Assembly (NCBI RefSeq): GCF_904849725.1
Contig: NC_058518.1
Span: 212,610,741-212,674,740, forward strand
Origin: Hordeum vulgare subsp. vulgare
Taxonomy: Eukaryota; Streptophyta; Magnoliopsida; Poales; Poaceae
Direction: 5' to 3'
DNA length: 64,000 bases
The notes beneath the pieces are model-generated. The model searched no databases, was not told where the DNA came from, and worked only from the letters and a program-made list of their open reading frames with translations. Of the stretch, positions 47,424 through 60,300 are shown piece by piece. Both the position numbers and the translations under genes were made by a program. Every line of letters begins with the position of its first letter. The first letter of the stretch is position 1.

Positions 47424-48142
47424 TTCCCCGATACTTAAATTGGTCTGAGCAGCCTATGACGTGGAGCAGGGCCGATCATCCACCTCAGATTGATAACCCT
47501 GGCGAGTTGGCATTAGTGGTGGAACCTCAGCTTGGAGGGTATACGCTTTCTAAGGTCCTTATGGATGGAGGTAGCAGCATGAATATTCTATACTACGACA
47601 CCTTCCGGCGGATGAACTTTAAGGAAGAGAATTTGATGCCCTCGACCACGGTCTTCCACGACATTGTCCCGGGTAAGTCGACGTACCCTTTTGGGCGGAT
47701 TAAGTTGAATGTGGCCTTCGATGATGAGTCCAATTACAGAAGTGAGTCATTGACGTTTGAAGTCGTCAAGATCAAGAGCCCTTATCACACTTTGTTTGGA
47801 CGGCCGGCTTACGCTTGTTTCATGTCCCGACCTTGCTATGTGTATCTCAAGGTTAAAATGCCGGGTCTCAATGGTACCATCATAGTCAATGGAAGCAAGA
47901 AGATAGCCCAGGAATGTGAAGAGGGGGACGCCGCGTACGCTGAGTCGGCATGTGCTACCGAAGAGCTGAAGTTCTACCAAGCCAATGTGGATCCAGCTGA
48001 CATGAGCCCATTGAAGAGACCCACGATCGACTCTGAACCAGCCCTTAAGTTTAAACCAGCGGATGATACCAAGCAGGTGGATTTTGTCCCTGGCGACTCT
48101 TCAAAGAAGTTCACCATTGGGACCAGCTTGGATCCCAAATAG
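47424..48142 (+). pseudogene. Tat gag C-terminus and aspartic protease
   Basis: Continues the split Tat element after the second Athila insertion. The first residues (YLNWSEQPMTWSRADHP) are the gag end. The retropepsin-like protease follows, with LVVEPQLGGYTLSKVLMDGGSSMNIL (active-site Asp codon at 47564-47566) and YHTLFGRPAYACFM. The frame stays open for about 235 codons and stops at TAG 48140-48142 after KFTIGTSLDPK. RT follows in the same sense. The matching minus-strand protein lies at 10484-9990. The enzyme would process the Gag-Pol precursor. No defect in the protease itself is visible; the element around it is destroyed. Confidence 0.85.
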
Positions 48143-49001
48143 GAAAGCGCGCTCATCGAATTCATCCTTGAGAATCGGGACATCTTCGCATGGAAACCTT
48201 CTGACATGCTAGGTGTACCGAGAGAATTCGCCGAGCACCATCTCAATGTAGATCCCAAGATGAAGCCGGTTCGCCAATACCTTCGTAATTTTAACGAGGA
48301 GAGGCGCAAGGCAATTGGAGAGGAAGTCGCTCGGCTCTTAGCTGCTGGTTTCATTGTCGAAGTTTTTCATCCTGAATGGTTAGCTAACCCGGTCCTGGTT
48401 CACAAGAAAAATGACACCTTTCGTATGTGCATCGACTATATGGATCTTAACAAAGCTTTTCCCAAGGATCCCTTTCTGTTGCCTCGTATTGATCAAATCA
48501 TCGACTCTACAGCGGGTTGCGAGCGGCTATGTTTTCTGGATGCGTATTCAGGTTACCATCAGATCAAAATGGCCAAGGAGTATCAGGAGAAGACGGCTTT
48601 TATCACCCCCTTTGGTGCCTTTTTTTATGTCTCAATGCTCTTTGGGCTCAAGATCGTAGGGGCGACTTATCAGCATTGCATCCAGAATTGTCTTCACAGT
48701 CAGATTGGGCGCAACGTTCATGCTTATGTTGATGACATTGTGGTAAAGTCGTATAAGAAGGAGACGCTTCTAGGTGATCTCAAGGAGATGTTTGACAACC
48801 TCCGGGTCTATCAGATGAAACTTAACCCCACGAAGTGCGTGTTTGGGGTCCCCGCTGGAAACTTACTTGGGATTTTAGTATCCGAGCGTGGCATATCGGC
48901 TAAGTCGGACAGGATTAAGGCGATTACCTCCCTTGGGAAGCCGACTAACATTAACCAGGTCCAGCGTATGTCGGGTCATATTGCAGCACTTAGTCATTTT
49001 A
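48143..49001 (+). pseudogene. Tat reverse transcriptase, N-terminal and palm part
   Basis: The RT runs from ALIEFILENRDIFAWKPSDM through FRMCIDYMDLNKAFPKDPF, FLDAYSGYHQIKM (first catalytic Asp), and AYVDDIVVKS with the YVDD box at 48724-48735, to NPTKCVFGVPAGNLLG and INQVQRMSGHIAALSHF. The frame from 48206 is open. It is cut at the TTTTA target site (48997-49001) by a 4952-bp solo LTR and resumes at 53954. Up to the break the polymerase residues look intact. Confidence 0.88.
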
Positions 49002-52000
49002 TGTCACACCCTGTGTTTAGCTTTCCTGACTAATTAACTTATTTCAAAAATTAGGACCAATTTCAAATTTTTGAGAATGCTTGTGATGCTTGAAGTGACT
49101 ATTGTTTGCTTGCTTGCTAGTATGTTTGTGTTCATTCTCAATAACTCTTGCTATTCTCTAGACTCACCTCCTTAGCCCAAAACTCCTGCCTAATGATCAT
49201 GCCGGGTGTTTAGGACCAGAAACTATTTTTACCAAATATTATTTTCACCAAAATTCATTTCTTTGGATTAAGCTTTCAAAACCCCTGAAATGAGGTTTGT
49301 ACTACAAGTCCTCAAATTAGGGAATTTATTTTGCACCAATTATTTTATCTAAAACCTATTATCAAAATGTCTTCCAAAAACCATAATATTATTATTTTAA
49401 AAGTTATTTTATTATTTTATTTAAATGTCTTCATGTGAGGCCAGAAATGGTCTCTTATGAAGGAAAGTTATTTTTATTGCTTTCAAAATACTTAAGAAAA
49501 TTTAGGGAAACTCACTAGACATATATATTCCATATATATGAGTTTCAACACATGGTCATGTTCAAAATATTGGGCAAACCCCTTCAAAACCTTTCGTGCC
49601 TATTTCAAGATTTTGGAATATTTCTATAAGAAATATTCTCAATAAATTCTAGTAAATTCCAGCATGACACCTATGATATGGTTGATGATCTTCCCAAGTT
49701 TAATCTCAATCCAAGTTGATTTGACTCCCCTAATTATTCTAAAACCCTATCTGTTCAGATCCAAATTTGAGCAACTCTTCATTGTCAACTATCTCCAATT
49801 GTGCTCAAAATTTGGTGGACATGTTCTCATACTCCAATAATGCATCCATACCAAGTGGTGCAGCAAGGAGAATAGAAGAACTTGTCCCAAGCCCCTCAAA
49901 ACCCTCTCTGTTGATTTCTGACTTTAGGAATCTTTACATTATAAAGTTTCTCCAATTGACCCCAAAATTTTTGTGCATGCCTTAATGCTCAAATAATGCC
50001 CCCACACCAATTATTGGATTTGTGGGAATTTATTTGAATAGTTTTGTAAGCAGAAAGCCCTTTCTGCCCATTTCCTGGGTTTTCCAAGTCTACATTGGAA
50101 ACCTTCTCCACCAAATCCCAAATTTGGTGCCCAAGCTTATTTTCATCTATTATTTGATCCTGTTAAATTTCATATCCTTTGAAGTCCATCTGGTTGCTCT
50201 ACCACTCATCAAACACCTTGTGTGCATTCACTTTACTGGCTACTTTGGCCCCTTCCACTTTAACCCTTGAGCTCAACTTTCTACCACAACTTCATATAGT
50301 TACATTTTACCTCCAGTAACATTTACATGGCCATTGGTCAATTATTGGAGAGAGGATCCATGTAACTATTCCTCATTTCACCATTGGAATCACCCTTTTC
50401 ACCTATCTTGTCCCACTTCTGCTTAAGCCAAAGCCCCCGCCTCTTTCCAGAGGGTGCATAGCATCCCAAAGCATTGTTTCAAGCCAAGAGATGGCATGCT
50501 CATATGAAGAAAATGAGCAGCACATCTGCAACTAGATTTCTGGCTGAAAAGTAGCTTGTGCAACAAGTAGTAGCTATCCTCCCTTGCTTGAGCTGAAGCT
50601 TTGCAGAAATGTAGTCCTTCCATGCCTAAGGCTGCTAGACATGCTTTTTCCCCATTATCTCTCCTGTTAGTGCCCTCATTAGCAGCCCTAAGTTTTTTGT
50701 TGCAAACTTAACACCAGTCAAAACCTATTCAAACCAGCTCCACTTGGGGCCAAACCCTACCAGTGCACTGTGGCATGCATGCCTTGCATGTTTGACACAT
50801 TGGCCTGGCCAAAGGGTGGACCAGGACACCGAGTGGGATGGTGACCACCTCCGTGGGGTGCAGAAATGGTGCTCTGCACATTGTTTGTTTCTTCCAGTCC
50901 ACTTCTAGCCGTTGTAACCTGTCCGAGCATGTCATGGGACCTTGCCTTGACTGGTCCAAGCCATTCCCATCGCCAGCAAGCTTCCAAGCCCTTACAAGGG
51001 TGCGTGGCGTCCACGCACCAGGAAGCTCCAAGTGCTCCCGAGCTCTCTCTTCTCTCCCCCTCTTATTTCATCTTCCCTTAGCCCTCTCTGGCATTCCCCA
51101 GATCCTCCTGTCTCCATCTAATGTTGTGTGCCCCCAACCTCGCTCCCGTGCCCTTGTTTCCCCGCCATGGCCGAAGGAGCTCCGGTGACCTCGGCTCGAA
51201 TTCGAGCACGTCAGGCATCCCCTCCTCCTCTGAGCCGCGCCATGGGGTTCCCCTTCCATCCGTGAGCCCTCCCCCGCAGATCCCCTTCCTCCTTGGTGAC
51301 CTCGGTGTCGTGCCCTCGTCGCTGCAGGCCGCATCCACCATGGCAGGGGCTGACCGCGACCAAGTCCTCCCTGGGTGCGTGGGGCCTTCCCCTCCAGGCC
51401 GCCGCCTCCCCCTCGGGCTCCGGGTGGCCGGGCCTCGCCGGACGCAGCGTTGGGCGCTAGCCCCAGCGGCGCCGACGTCCCCTTCTCGTCTCCAGCCAGC
51501 AGCTGATGGGAGCTTGAAAAAGGCTAGCGGGCCCGCGCATCAGCTGGATGAGGAGGCCGCCAGGTGGGCCGCCCCACTTAAGTGGCCGCGCCTCGGTGGG
51601 AGGCCGTCTCCTCGCGTAGAAGGCACCTCCTGCGTGGCACAACTGGCCAAGCCGAGCCAGTGGGCCGGCCCGAAGGCCTATCTAGTGCCTTGGGCACAAG
51701 ATAAGCCCCGAAGGCTGAGCTCCTTTTCTCATTTTTCCTATTTCGATTAACTTCAAAATCCATTCAAAAATCATTCTAAGTCCAAATTGTTTGATTCAAA
51801 CTCTTGCAGATTCCTAAAATTCAGGGCTATCCAAATATGTGCTTTGCACATTTTTCTAGAGCAACTTTATGTGGTGTATTTATTAAAATAAAAATCTGGA
51901 TATATTCAGCCCCACTTTGTGAAAATCCTAGAGGACTCAATTCCACTCCAATTGGAGTGATCTCAATTTCCAGAGACTTATTATATCATGCCCTATTTTT

Positions 52001-53953
52001 GAAGCCTTGGTCAACATTTTTATCAGGCTTTATTCTGTTGTATTAAATAAATAGCTTCCTATTGCTATTTATTACATATTAGAAAATTCCTAGAATATTC
52101 ATTTCAACTCCAAATCCAGTGAAATAACTTCCTAAATATTTCTAAAATTGTTCTGTGTTAAATGAGTGCCTCCACTCATTTTTATCATAATAATTTCTGT
52201 GGGCTTCATATAGAATCCCCTACTCCTCTTTTCCTCCATTCGGAAATCCCTGATGATCCAAACCTCCTATGGCAAGCTTCAGGTATTTTTCTTATGACCA
52301 AAGGGGTCCAAGAAAAATATAACTTCAATTTATGTAGCACTTTTATTTCTTCCTGTTATGTGGCTTACCGTGGTTGTTTCCAACGATAGTTAATGGGTAG
52401 ACGGACTACTCGGTGTTGGAGCGGAAGACCTCGAAGACCCCGTGGACACATGTGAGAAAAGGCAAGCAGCCTTTGACAGTGACTGAGCATATGTTATATT
52501 GCATGCTAGTGTAGCAAAATATTTCCGTTGCATATGATCATAAGTGCTGGTAAATCATTGATGTGATGTTACCAATGGCTCTTCCGGAGCACATGCATTA
52601 AGCTTGATCCTACCACCTATGAGGGTCATCCTAATATTATGTTGACAAGTAAAGTTAGAAGTAGTATTAGCATGAGCATGTTGATGACATAAACCAAGAG
52701 TTTATGAAAAGCCCATCCGGTGCCACTAATGCCCGAGGGTGATGATGAGTTGGGTGGCCACTTTTGGTGAAGTGGTGCACCGGGTATTTTGAGTGAGTAT
52801 GGTTTCGAAAATGGGACTAGATTTATGATGTCTCGACCGTCCCAACCTTACCAGCACGACCACATTACCTCTTTATGGGACAGGGTTGTGTTGATTACTC
52901 TGGTCGGTGCTAGCAAAGAGCCACATTACTAGTGGCGGGAGTGATATGTGGTCACTCTCGTGATGGGGTCGTGCCAGGTAGGGCGACTATGCCATCTTTA
53001 TGTGTTCCAGGCACACCGTTGGTCCCCGCATGGTTGATACTCTCGAGAGTTGGTGCGCGTAAGACGTACAACATGTGGGTTGGGTTCCAATCGAGTGGAC
53101 CTCTTTGTCTAGTATCGTGAGGGGAAAGGCATTGATCGGGTACTTACCTCGGGTATGTTACATACCGCGAGTCGTGGATGACACGGAAGTTTCCCGGATC
53201 TCGTGGGTCCAACGTACTTCCTCTGCAGAGTGTCGAACTTTTCGAATATCCGTGTCCACGGTCAAGGACGGTTGGGTAATCCTCCTTAAACTACGTCCAG
53301 TTGTTTCTGCATAAACCAAGTGTGTGTGTGTCAATGTGTTACATGGAGTTGTTATGGAAGAAGTGATATGACCAAGTTCAGTGACTTGGCATATAGGGTG
53401 AACTCGGATGGTTCAGCCCGTGGCAGATATATTGATATCTGTAACATGTCTTTCAAAAGTAGTCCTTAACTTATGATGCATACATGTGATCATGTTTATT
53501 TACCACAAAGAGATATCCACCAAAGATGCATGTTATTGTTATCCTTCACTTTCATTGTTCATATCATGGGCTGTTTAAGAGTACAATCAAAAGTACTCAT
53601 TGTCTTGCCACTGGTTATTTCATTGACCAGGTATGAAAGAACATGATATGGTGAAGAGTAACTCGGTGACGTTCTTGCGAGCTAGGACGCTTCCCAATCA
53701 GAATGCCTGTAGGTTAAGGCTGATGGTATGGGTTCACGCTTTCGACTAGTAATTCCGCTATTAGTCTAGTGTGGAGTGTTGGCCCTCAAGGCCTATGTAA
53801 GACTTGACCACAATGGTCATTTGTTGTCTCAAACGGTATGTATAGATGTAAGACTCTTAATATTCAGTATTTGTGTGTTCGGTGAGCATTGATCTTTGGG
53901 ATCACTGAGCACGTTCATCCGGCGATCTCGAATCGTAAGTCGGGGTCCCCACA
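49002..53953 (+). mobile_element. 4952-bp solo LTR of a chromovirus-type element
   Basis: Ends are TGTCACACCCTG...GGGGTCCCCACA, flanked on both sides by TTTTA (48997-49001 and 53954-53958). No primer site, gag or pol lies inside and no second LTR exists. Recombination between two LTRs is the simplest origin. The end is homologous to the LTR fragment at 14155-14547, which is followed by an initiator-Met primer site. It contains a long AT-rich part (49020-50800), a G/C-rich block (about 50980-51720) with a 209-codon frame that I do not accept as a gene, and blocks shared with the other long LTRs (52457 and 53238-53261). It splits the RT of the Tat element. Confidence 0.88.
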
Positions 53954-54545
53954 TTTTATAAGTCGCGTGGGTGAGAAGGCCATCTCGCTCTATCAACTGC
54001 TCAAGAAGACAGAGCACTTCGGTTGGACTGATGCTGCCAATGAAGCACTTGAGTCCCTCAAAAAACAACTTGCTGAGCCGCCCGTGCTCGCAGCCCCAGC
54101 AGGAAGGAGCCAATGCTCTTGTACATTGCTGCTAATTCTAAAGAGGTGAGCATGGCAGTGGTTGTTGAGCACGAGGAAGAAGGCAAGGAATACCCAGTCC
54201 AGCGGACGGTGTATTTCGTTAGCGAGCTGTTAACCTTGTCCAAGCAGCGGTATCCACATTGGCAAAAGTTGGCCTTTGGGATCTTTATGGCGAGCCGGAA
54301 GTTGAAGCACTACTTTTTGGAGGACCCCATTACCGTAGTCAGTTCTGCACCTATTGGGACATTATACAGAATCAAGAGGCTACGGGGCGGATTGCTAAAT
54401 GGGCGATAGAACTTGGTCCCCATCATGTGAAGTATGCACCGCGTACAACTATTAAGTCTCAGGCGTTGGTGGACTTTATCAAAGATTAGTCTGAGTTGCA
54501 AGTGCCAGAATACAAGCCAGATAACACCTATTGGACGATTCATTT
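53954..54545 (+). pseudogene. Tat RT end and first RNase H region
   Basis: Coding resumes with HFISRVGEKAISLYQLLKK and FGWTDAANEALESLKKQL, the RT thumb/connection. A run of frames follows with VVVEHEEEGKEYPVQRTVYF, LTLSKQRYPHWQKLAFGI and KLKHYFLEDPITVVS. This is the degenerate RNase H typical of Tat elements. Then come RIAKWAIELGPHHVKYAPRT and SQALVDFI. At least two frame changes and a stop (near 54489) break it. Confidence 0.8.
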
Positions 54546-54905
54546 CGACGGCTCTAGGTAATTGGAAGGTTCAGGCGCCGGAGTGGTGCTGACATCTCCA
54601 AGAGGGGACAAGTTTTGTTATGTTCTGCAACTTATGTTTCCTTGCACGAACAATGCAGCCGAGTATGAAGCTTTATTGCACTGGCTCAGAATAGCTAAGG
54701 AGATGAATTTTAGCCGAGTCAGGTTCTTGGGCAACTCAGATTTACTGGCTCAGCAAGTGTCAGGTACCTGGGATTCCAAGGATTCATTGATGGCGGCTTA
54801 CAGGCGAGCGGTCACCTAGGTGGCGGGTTATTTCCATGGCTATCAGGTTGATCATATTGATCGTCGACAGAACGAGGCGGCTGATGCACTTTCCCGGCTT
54901 GGGTC
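54530..54905 (+). pseudogene. Second (archaeal-type) RNase H of the Tat element
   Basis: HFDGSR, a stop, then LEGSGAGVVLTSP, NNAAEYEALLHWL, FLGNSDLLAQQVSGTW and NEAADALSRLG. These are the motifs of the extra RNase H found in Tat-lineage pol between the first RNase H and integrase. The third acidic position is Asn (AAC at 54732-54734) where the family has Asp in GDS. A TAG interrupts the frame at 54817-54819. The domain would degrade RNA of RNA:DNA hybrids; here it is inactive. Confidence 0.8.
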
Positions 54906-56240
54906 ACAATGTAAGACTGTCCCTCCTAATGTGTTCTTGGATGTTTTGCATAACCCGTATGTGAAAATGCCTTCAGAAGAATACATAGCAATTCCTGACC
55001 CAGAGTCACAATTGGTGGCGGCCCTCCGAGCAATTCTTGATTGGACGATACCTTACATGACTTACCTGGCTCGAGGCGAGTTGCCATCTGATGAAGTTTT
55101 TGCCAGGCAGATCGTGCGGCGATGCAAATCTATGGTTATACATAAAGGCGAGTTGCACAAACAAAGCACTTGTGGGATTTTCCAGCGTTATGTTTCACCC
55201 GAAGAGGGGAGAGAGATTCTCAATGAGATACATGCGGGCGACAGTGGACATCATGCCGGGTCACGATCTCTGGTGCCTAAGGCTTTTCATCATGGTTTTT
55301 ACTGGTTGACGACTCATGCCTATGCTGAAGACATAGTAAGTCGATGCGATGGATGTCAGAAGTTCGGACGTCATGCGCTTGTGCTGGCTCAGGAGTTGCG
55401 CATGATTCCCATTACGTGGCCTTTTGCAGTTTGGGGGCTTGACATGGTTGGTCCTTTTAAAAGATCTTTGGACAAGAAGACACATATGTTGGTTGCGGTT
55501 GATAAATTTACCAAGTGGGTTGAAGCGGAGCTAGTCAGCAATTGTGAAGCAGAAACAAGAGTCAAGTTCCTGAAGAAGCTGATCTTTCGTTTTGGTTACC
55601 CTCATAGCATCATCACCGACAATGGCACTAACTTGTCTAAAGGGGCAATGAAGGATTTTTGCCAACGGGAGCACATTCGGCTTCATGTGTGTGCAGTAGC
55701 TCAACCATAATCTAATGGTCAGGCTGAGCGGGCTAACCAGGAGATATTGCGTGGGATCAAGCCCCGGCTCATGGTTCCTTTGGAGCACACTCTAGGTTGT
55801 TGGGCTGAAGAGATCCGCTCTGTGCTATGGAGTATCAGGGCAACGCCTAACAAGCTGACTGGTTACACTCCTTTTTCCTTGTCTAAGGGGTAGAGGCGGT
55901 TCTTCCAAGCGATATGAAGCACGATTCTCCTAGAGTCACCGTGTATGTTGAAGCTGATAATGAGCAGGCGCGTCAGGATTCTTTGGACGCCCTGGAAGAG
56001 AAGCGTGATTTGGCTGCGTGCTAAAAGCCGAGTCTTCCAGGAGGGAGACTTGGTGCTTCGGTTGATTCTAGATCATATGGGTATGCACAAGCTTTCCCCC
56101 CTTGGGAGGGGCGTTTCGTGGTTAGTAGGAACCTACGCAACGCTTCGTACTACCTGATTGATCTACGCCCCGACAAACCAACCACGGAGGAAGAGACAAC
56201 CCGCCCGTGGAACATTGCTCATCTGTGGCCCTACTATACT
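54906..56240 (+). pseudogene. Tat integrase
   Basis: The zinc-binding part shows IHAGDSGHHAG and CDGCQKFG. The catalytic core shows WGLDMVGPF (Asp codon 55441-55443), SIITDNGTN (Asp codon 55618-55620) and GQAERANQE (Glu codon 55726-55728), with the expected 35-residue spacing. TAA at 55708-55710 breaks the frame just before the Glu. The C-terminal part is frameshifted but ends in the family string RPDKPTTEEETTRPWN and a stop near 56240. This enzyme would join the DNA copy to the host chromosome. Confidence 0.85.
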
Positions 56241-57341
56241 TAGATCCATTGGCACCTTATCTATGTACATACTTAGATCATTGTGTACTCTTTACATTAT
56301 ATCAATAAAGTCGGCGCCCATGAAATTCGGGGTCTCTATCGTTTCAGCCCAAATGTGAGCATGAGTCTTTATTGATTAAAATAAAGTCGCCCAAGAGGAT
56401 AAGCCGCCATTGGGGAGGTCATTCAAACATGGATGCTACTGGTATCAAAGAGAGTAAGTCGCCTTGATGCAACCACTCAAACATAGATACCAGTAAAGCC
56501 AAAGAGGATCAAGTTCCATGATGCACAGTTCAAACATAGGCGCCTATGTATGATCGTGAACGATAAAAACCGGCTTACTTGGGGGCTACTAGTTCCCAAG
56601 TCGTTTAGAAGTAATAGTATTGTCTTCTGCTATCCTATGCCCATTTTTCCTTGATCATAGGTCATTTGGGGGCTTCTGACTCATTGAGTCCCGCCTTAAT
56701 ACCCTCTTGGCTAGCGAAAAATTAACGCATTACTCAATGGTTATACATGACTGTATGTTTGGCGACTCACCCTTAAGACCCGTGTACTCTTGGTGAGCCA
56801 ATCCAAGTATTGGACCCTGAAATCCCAAGGTTAAAACATTGAGGTACTTGCGGGATCCAGCATATGGAAAATAGACAAACCATGGGTTCACTGAACCTGC
56901 TTCACTGAAGCTTCACTTGAGACTGATCAACTAGTCTAAATACATAAAGGTTTTTGCAAAAACCTCTTTGGGTATGATTAGAGCCTTGCAAGCCCATCTA
57001 CCCGCCGAGACTCACAGAGCCGGTTCATTTTACACCTTATATGGTGAATATGCTTTCGAGCAGAAGATTCAACAATAATGACTACTTCATTTTAAGGGGT
57101 GATGGTCAAGGAAGGAGAATAATGCTTCTTTAACTTGCCAAACCGAGACGACTTCTATTATAACGTAATGTCATGAACATTTAAACATTAAAATGCATAG
57201 ACAAAAGAAGGTTTTGGCATGTCTTAAAGCAAAGATTACATGGATCATCAAGGCCAGATATTTCCTATGTTACAACCCGGTGGCAAGATTCCTCCGGGTT
57301 CAATCTCCTCTGCAGCTCGAAGCTTCGAAGAGCCGCCACAC
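56241..57341 (+). other. Region between Tat integrase and the antisense gene
   Basis: No gene. AATAAAGTCGGCGCCCAT at 56304-56321 joins a polyadenylation-like signal to a primer-site-like string; the same 14 bases AAGTCGGCGCCCAT occur at 14546-14559. Three loose repeats around CAAACATAGATACCAG lie at about 56420-56540. Confidence 0.6.
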
Positions 57342-60300
57342 CTAAGCCGCCGCTCGCTCATCCTGTGCTGAGGTTTCGGGGCCTTGGATCTGGAATTTGC
57401 CCACATCCCATGTGCAATTGATTAAGGCGTGAAATTCAGCTTCGTCCGTTAAGATGGTTGACGGGTCAGCGTCAGGGGCGAAAAGAGGCTCACGACGCTG
57501 AGGTGCTAGGTCCAAAGGCACGAAACTGGGAATCGCCATGCGTTTCCCTTCATCATCATAAGCCGCTTGATATTTCGGAAGTTCAAGGCTTTCAGCGAGG
57601 TGGCTTGCTGCAGGGCGGATGTCCTTTACGCTTTGCGCGTAGTCTTCTTGCGTGAATTTTGAGCCGTCATCTTTGTATTCAGGGAAGAAGCCAGCAATTT
57701 CATCAGGTTTAAGTTCCGGAGCATAAGCTAATGCCCGGCTCATGGTCACCATCACTCCCTTTCGCACCGATGATTTCCTTATTTCAGCTATCTGCCGAGG
57801 GATAGTTGAGACTCGCCTCAGTATGTCCTTGATGTACTTTATTGTGTCTTGACAGTCAGCAAGCCACCAGCATAAAATTGCTTCGTCAGCGTATATATGG
57901 CCTTTAGCTTCAAAACCGAATTATCGTGGAGGTTGGCAAATCGATGGCCTATGAAGGAACAAAGGAGATATAAGTCGCCGAGAACCTCGTGTCCTTTGTC
58001 ACAGTGATAACATGTTTTTTCAAGGACTTACCAAAAATAGCGTTGGTCATCTTGGAGATATGTTGACGCAGGCGAGACAATTCTGCTGTAGCTTCTGCAA
58101 GTTGACCCTCGACTTTCTCTGCTCGTTTTTCAAGGGCGGCTTGTTCCGCCGCGGTTGACTCCTTATACTTCAGATATTGAGCCCTGACCTGTCCAAGTTC
58201 TGCCGTCGTGGCTCGGAGTTTTTCTTCTAGTATGGCCCTGGCGTCTTGCTGGCATCCCAGGCTTTTTTGCATCTCGCCTAGGGATACATCAATTTGCCTG
58301 ATAGTCTCCTACAACACCAGACAGGAAAGATCAGTGACCTTAATATTAGTGGGTTGCGTTGAAAGGTGGACAGTCATGTCTCAAGCATATTGCAAGCAAT
58401 ACACTCGACACTTGGGGGCTAATGTACTTGTTTTTTCTACGAGGGAAGATAAGTTTTCATTTCTATTAAGTAAGACCTGGCTCGTCATCAAGAAGATGAC
58501 CCGACCCTTGGGTGCTGCAGGTTGAAGATTTTCAAAGACTATTAAGTAAGACCCGACTCCTCTTCAGGAAGATGACCCGGCCCTTGGGGGCTACAGGTTG
58601 CAGTTTTTCCAAGACTATTACGTAAGACCCGACTCATTTTCAAGAAGATGACCCGGCCCTTGGGGGCTACAGGTTGAAGTTTTCCACAGACTATTTAACA
58701 AGACCTGGCTCATCTCCAAGAAGATGACCCGACCCTTGGGGGCTACAGGTTCAAGCTTACCATAGATTATTAAACAAGACCCGACTCATCTTCAAGAAGA
58801 TGACCCGACCCTTGGGGGTTACAGGTTGAGGTTTTCAACAGATTATTAAACAAGACCCGACTCATCTTCAACAAGATGTCCCTGCCCTTGGGGGCTAAAG
58901 GAGGATATATAAGGAAGTTTGTTCCGTAAATACATCGTATCTTCTCTTCATCATATTTACTAAGCCGGCTTAAAAATCTTGGCTCGACACAAGGCGGTTC
59001 AAGTATCATGCGTGAAGCCCTTCGAAGTTTAACTTCTCGATGTTTGGAAGGTCAAGTACAGATTTTCCTCCCATCATCCTGGTGGAGACGTCCCCGGCAA
59101 TGTGCTTTGCCAACACATTTTGGACAGGGGTTGTATGACACGTCCCAGTGATAACGACAACATCATATTCGGGTAAAGCGCCTTTGGTTGACTTCATGGG
59201 ACTTAGTGGCTTGAGTTTCTCTTTGAGACTCGGCTCCACCACCATACTATCAGTTCTGGATGGAGTAACTTGGGCATCAGGGATGTTATCTATGGTGGCT
59301 CCTTCAAGAGGATCAGCATAAGTCCCCATATCTTCATCCGGAATATCAGGGACATGAGCATCCGCCTCATCAATTCGAGGTCTGTCAACATTTAGAGTTG
59401 GCCCGCTCGTCTTCCGTTTCTTAGCTTGAGCTCTACAAAGATGAAAGGTCGAGACACACTTCAAATTGAATATCATAAGGAAAAACGCATATAGCAATTG
59501 ATGTCATACCTGGGAGACGGACAAGAGGTGGTAGTTTGGAAGATGCTGAGTCGCCAGATGAAGGAGGAGAGACCTGTTATAGTTACAGGGTTTGATGAAT
59601 GTAGGCAAAGGTTGTCAATAAAACTTGACAGGAAATGAGAAAGTACCTCAGCTCGATGTTTGCGGCCAGATGTTTTTCAGGCAAACCCGCCATAAGATCA
59701 CCCGAAGAGCTACGGGTGTGGAGTTTTGGAGTGTATAAAGCCTTCTTCAAAAGCAAGTTAGGATCCAAGTGAGCATCTGGATGATTCATAGGAACTTTCC
59801 TACAAACCCGCCTCTGAGGTCTTTCCAAGGAAATATTTGAGTCAGAAGAAATGAAAATTACCTCAATCTCTTCAGCATCACTTTCCTCCTCTTCTCCGTG
59901 GAAGTTAAATACATGGTTAGAACAAATCTATGACACCGTAAGGGGACGGTCCAAATATATACCCCAGACACATCTTCAACATGTGGCAACTCGCCCACAA
60001 CGGATGACTCGCCCGCGCCGGGTTTGCTTTTCTTCTTTTTGGCAAGGGTCTTTACTCTTCTTACTGGCGGCTTGGCTACTCTACGTTTCCAGAAGGGTGC
60101 ATTTTTTCGTAAAAGGGGGGAGTTAGTTTTACCAAAGAGCATAAGAAGGCATCGGGCTAAACAGATGCGGGGTAAATTTATATACCTCAGGAGCAGGATT
60201 GGCAAGACAGAACAGTTTCGAGCCAATTTTGGAACAAGTCTCTTTGGGTTCACCACGTAGCTTTTTCACGAGACTGTTGATTTCTTCAGTATCAAGCATG

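Noticed and set aside
51121..51750. 209-codon plus-strand frame in the 4952-bp solo LTR
   Set aside because: Low-complexity Pro/Ser/Ala sequence in a G/C-rich LTR island, without a domain or homologous frame in the other LTRs.
58465..58902. Tandem units considered as a CRISPR array
   Set aside because: Units are joined head to tail with no unique spacers, in a plant retroelement; this is a minisatellite.
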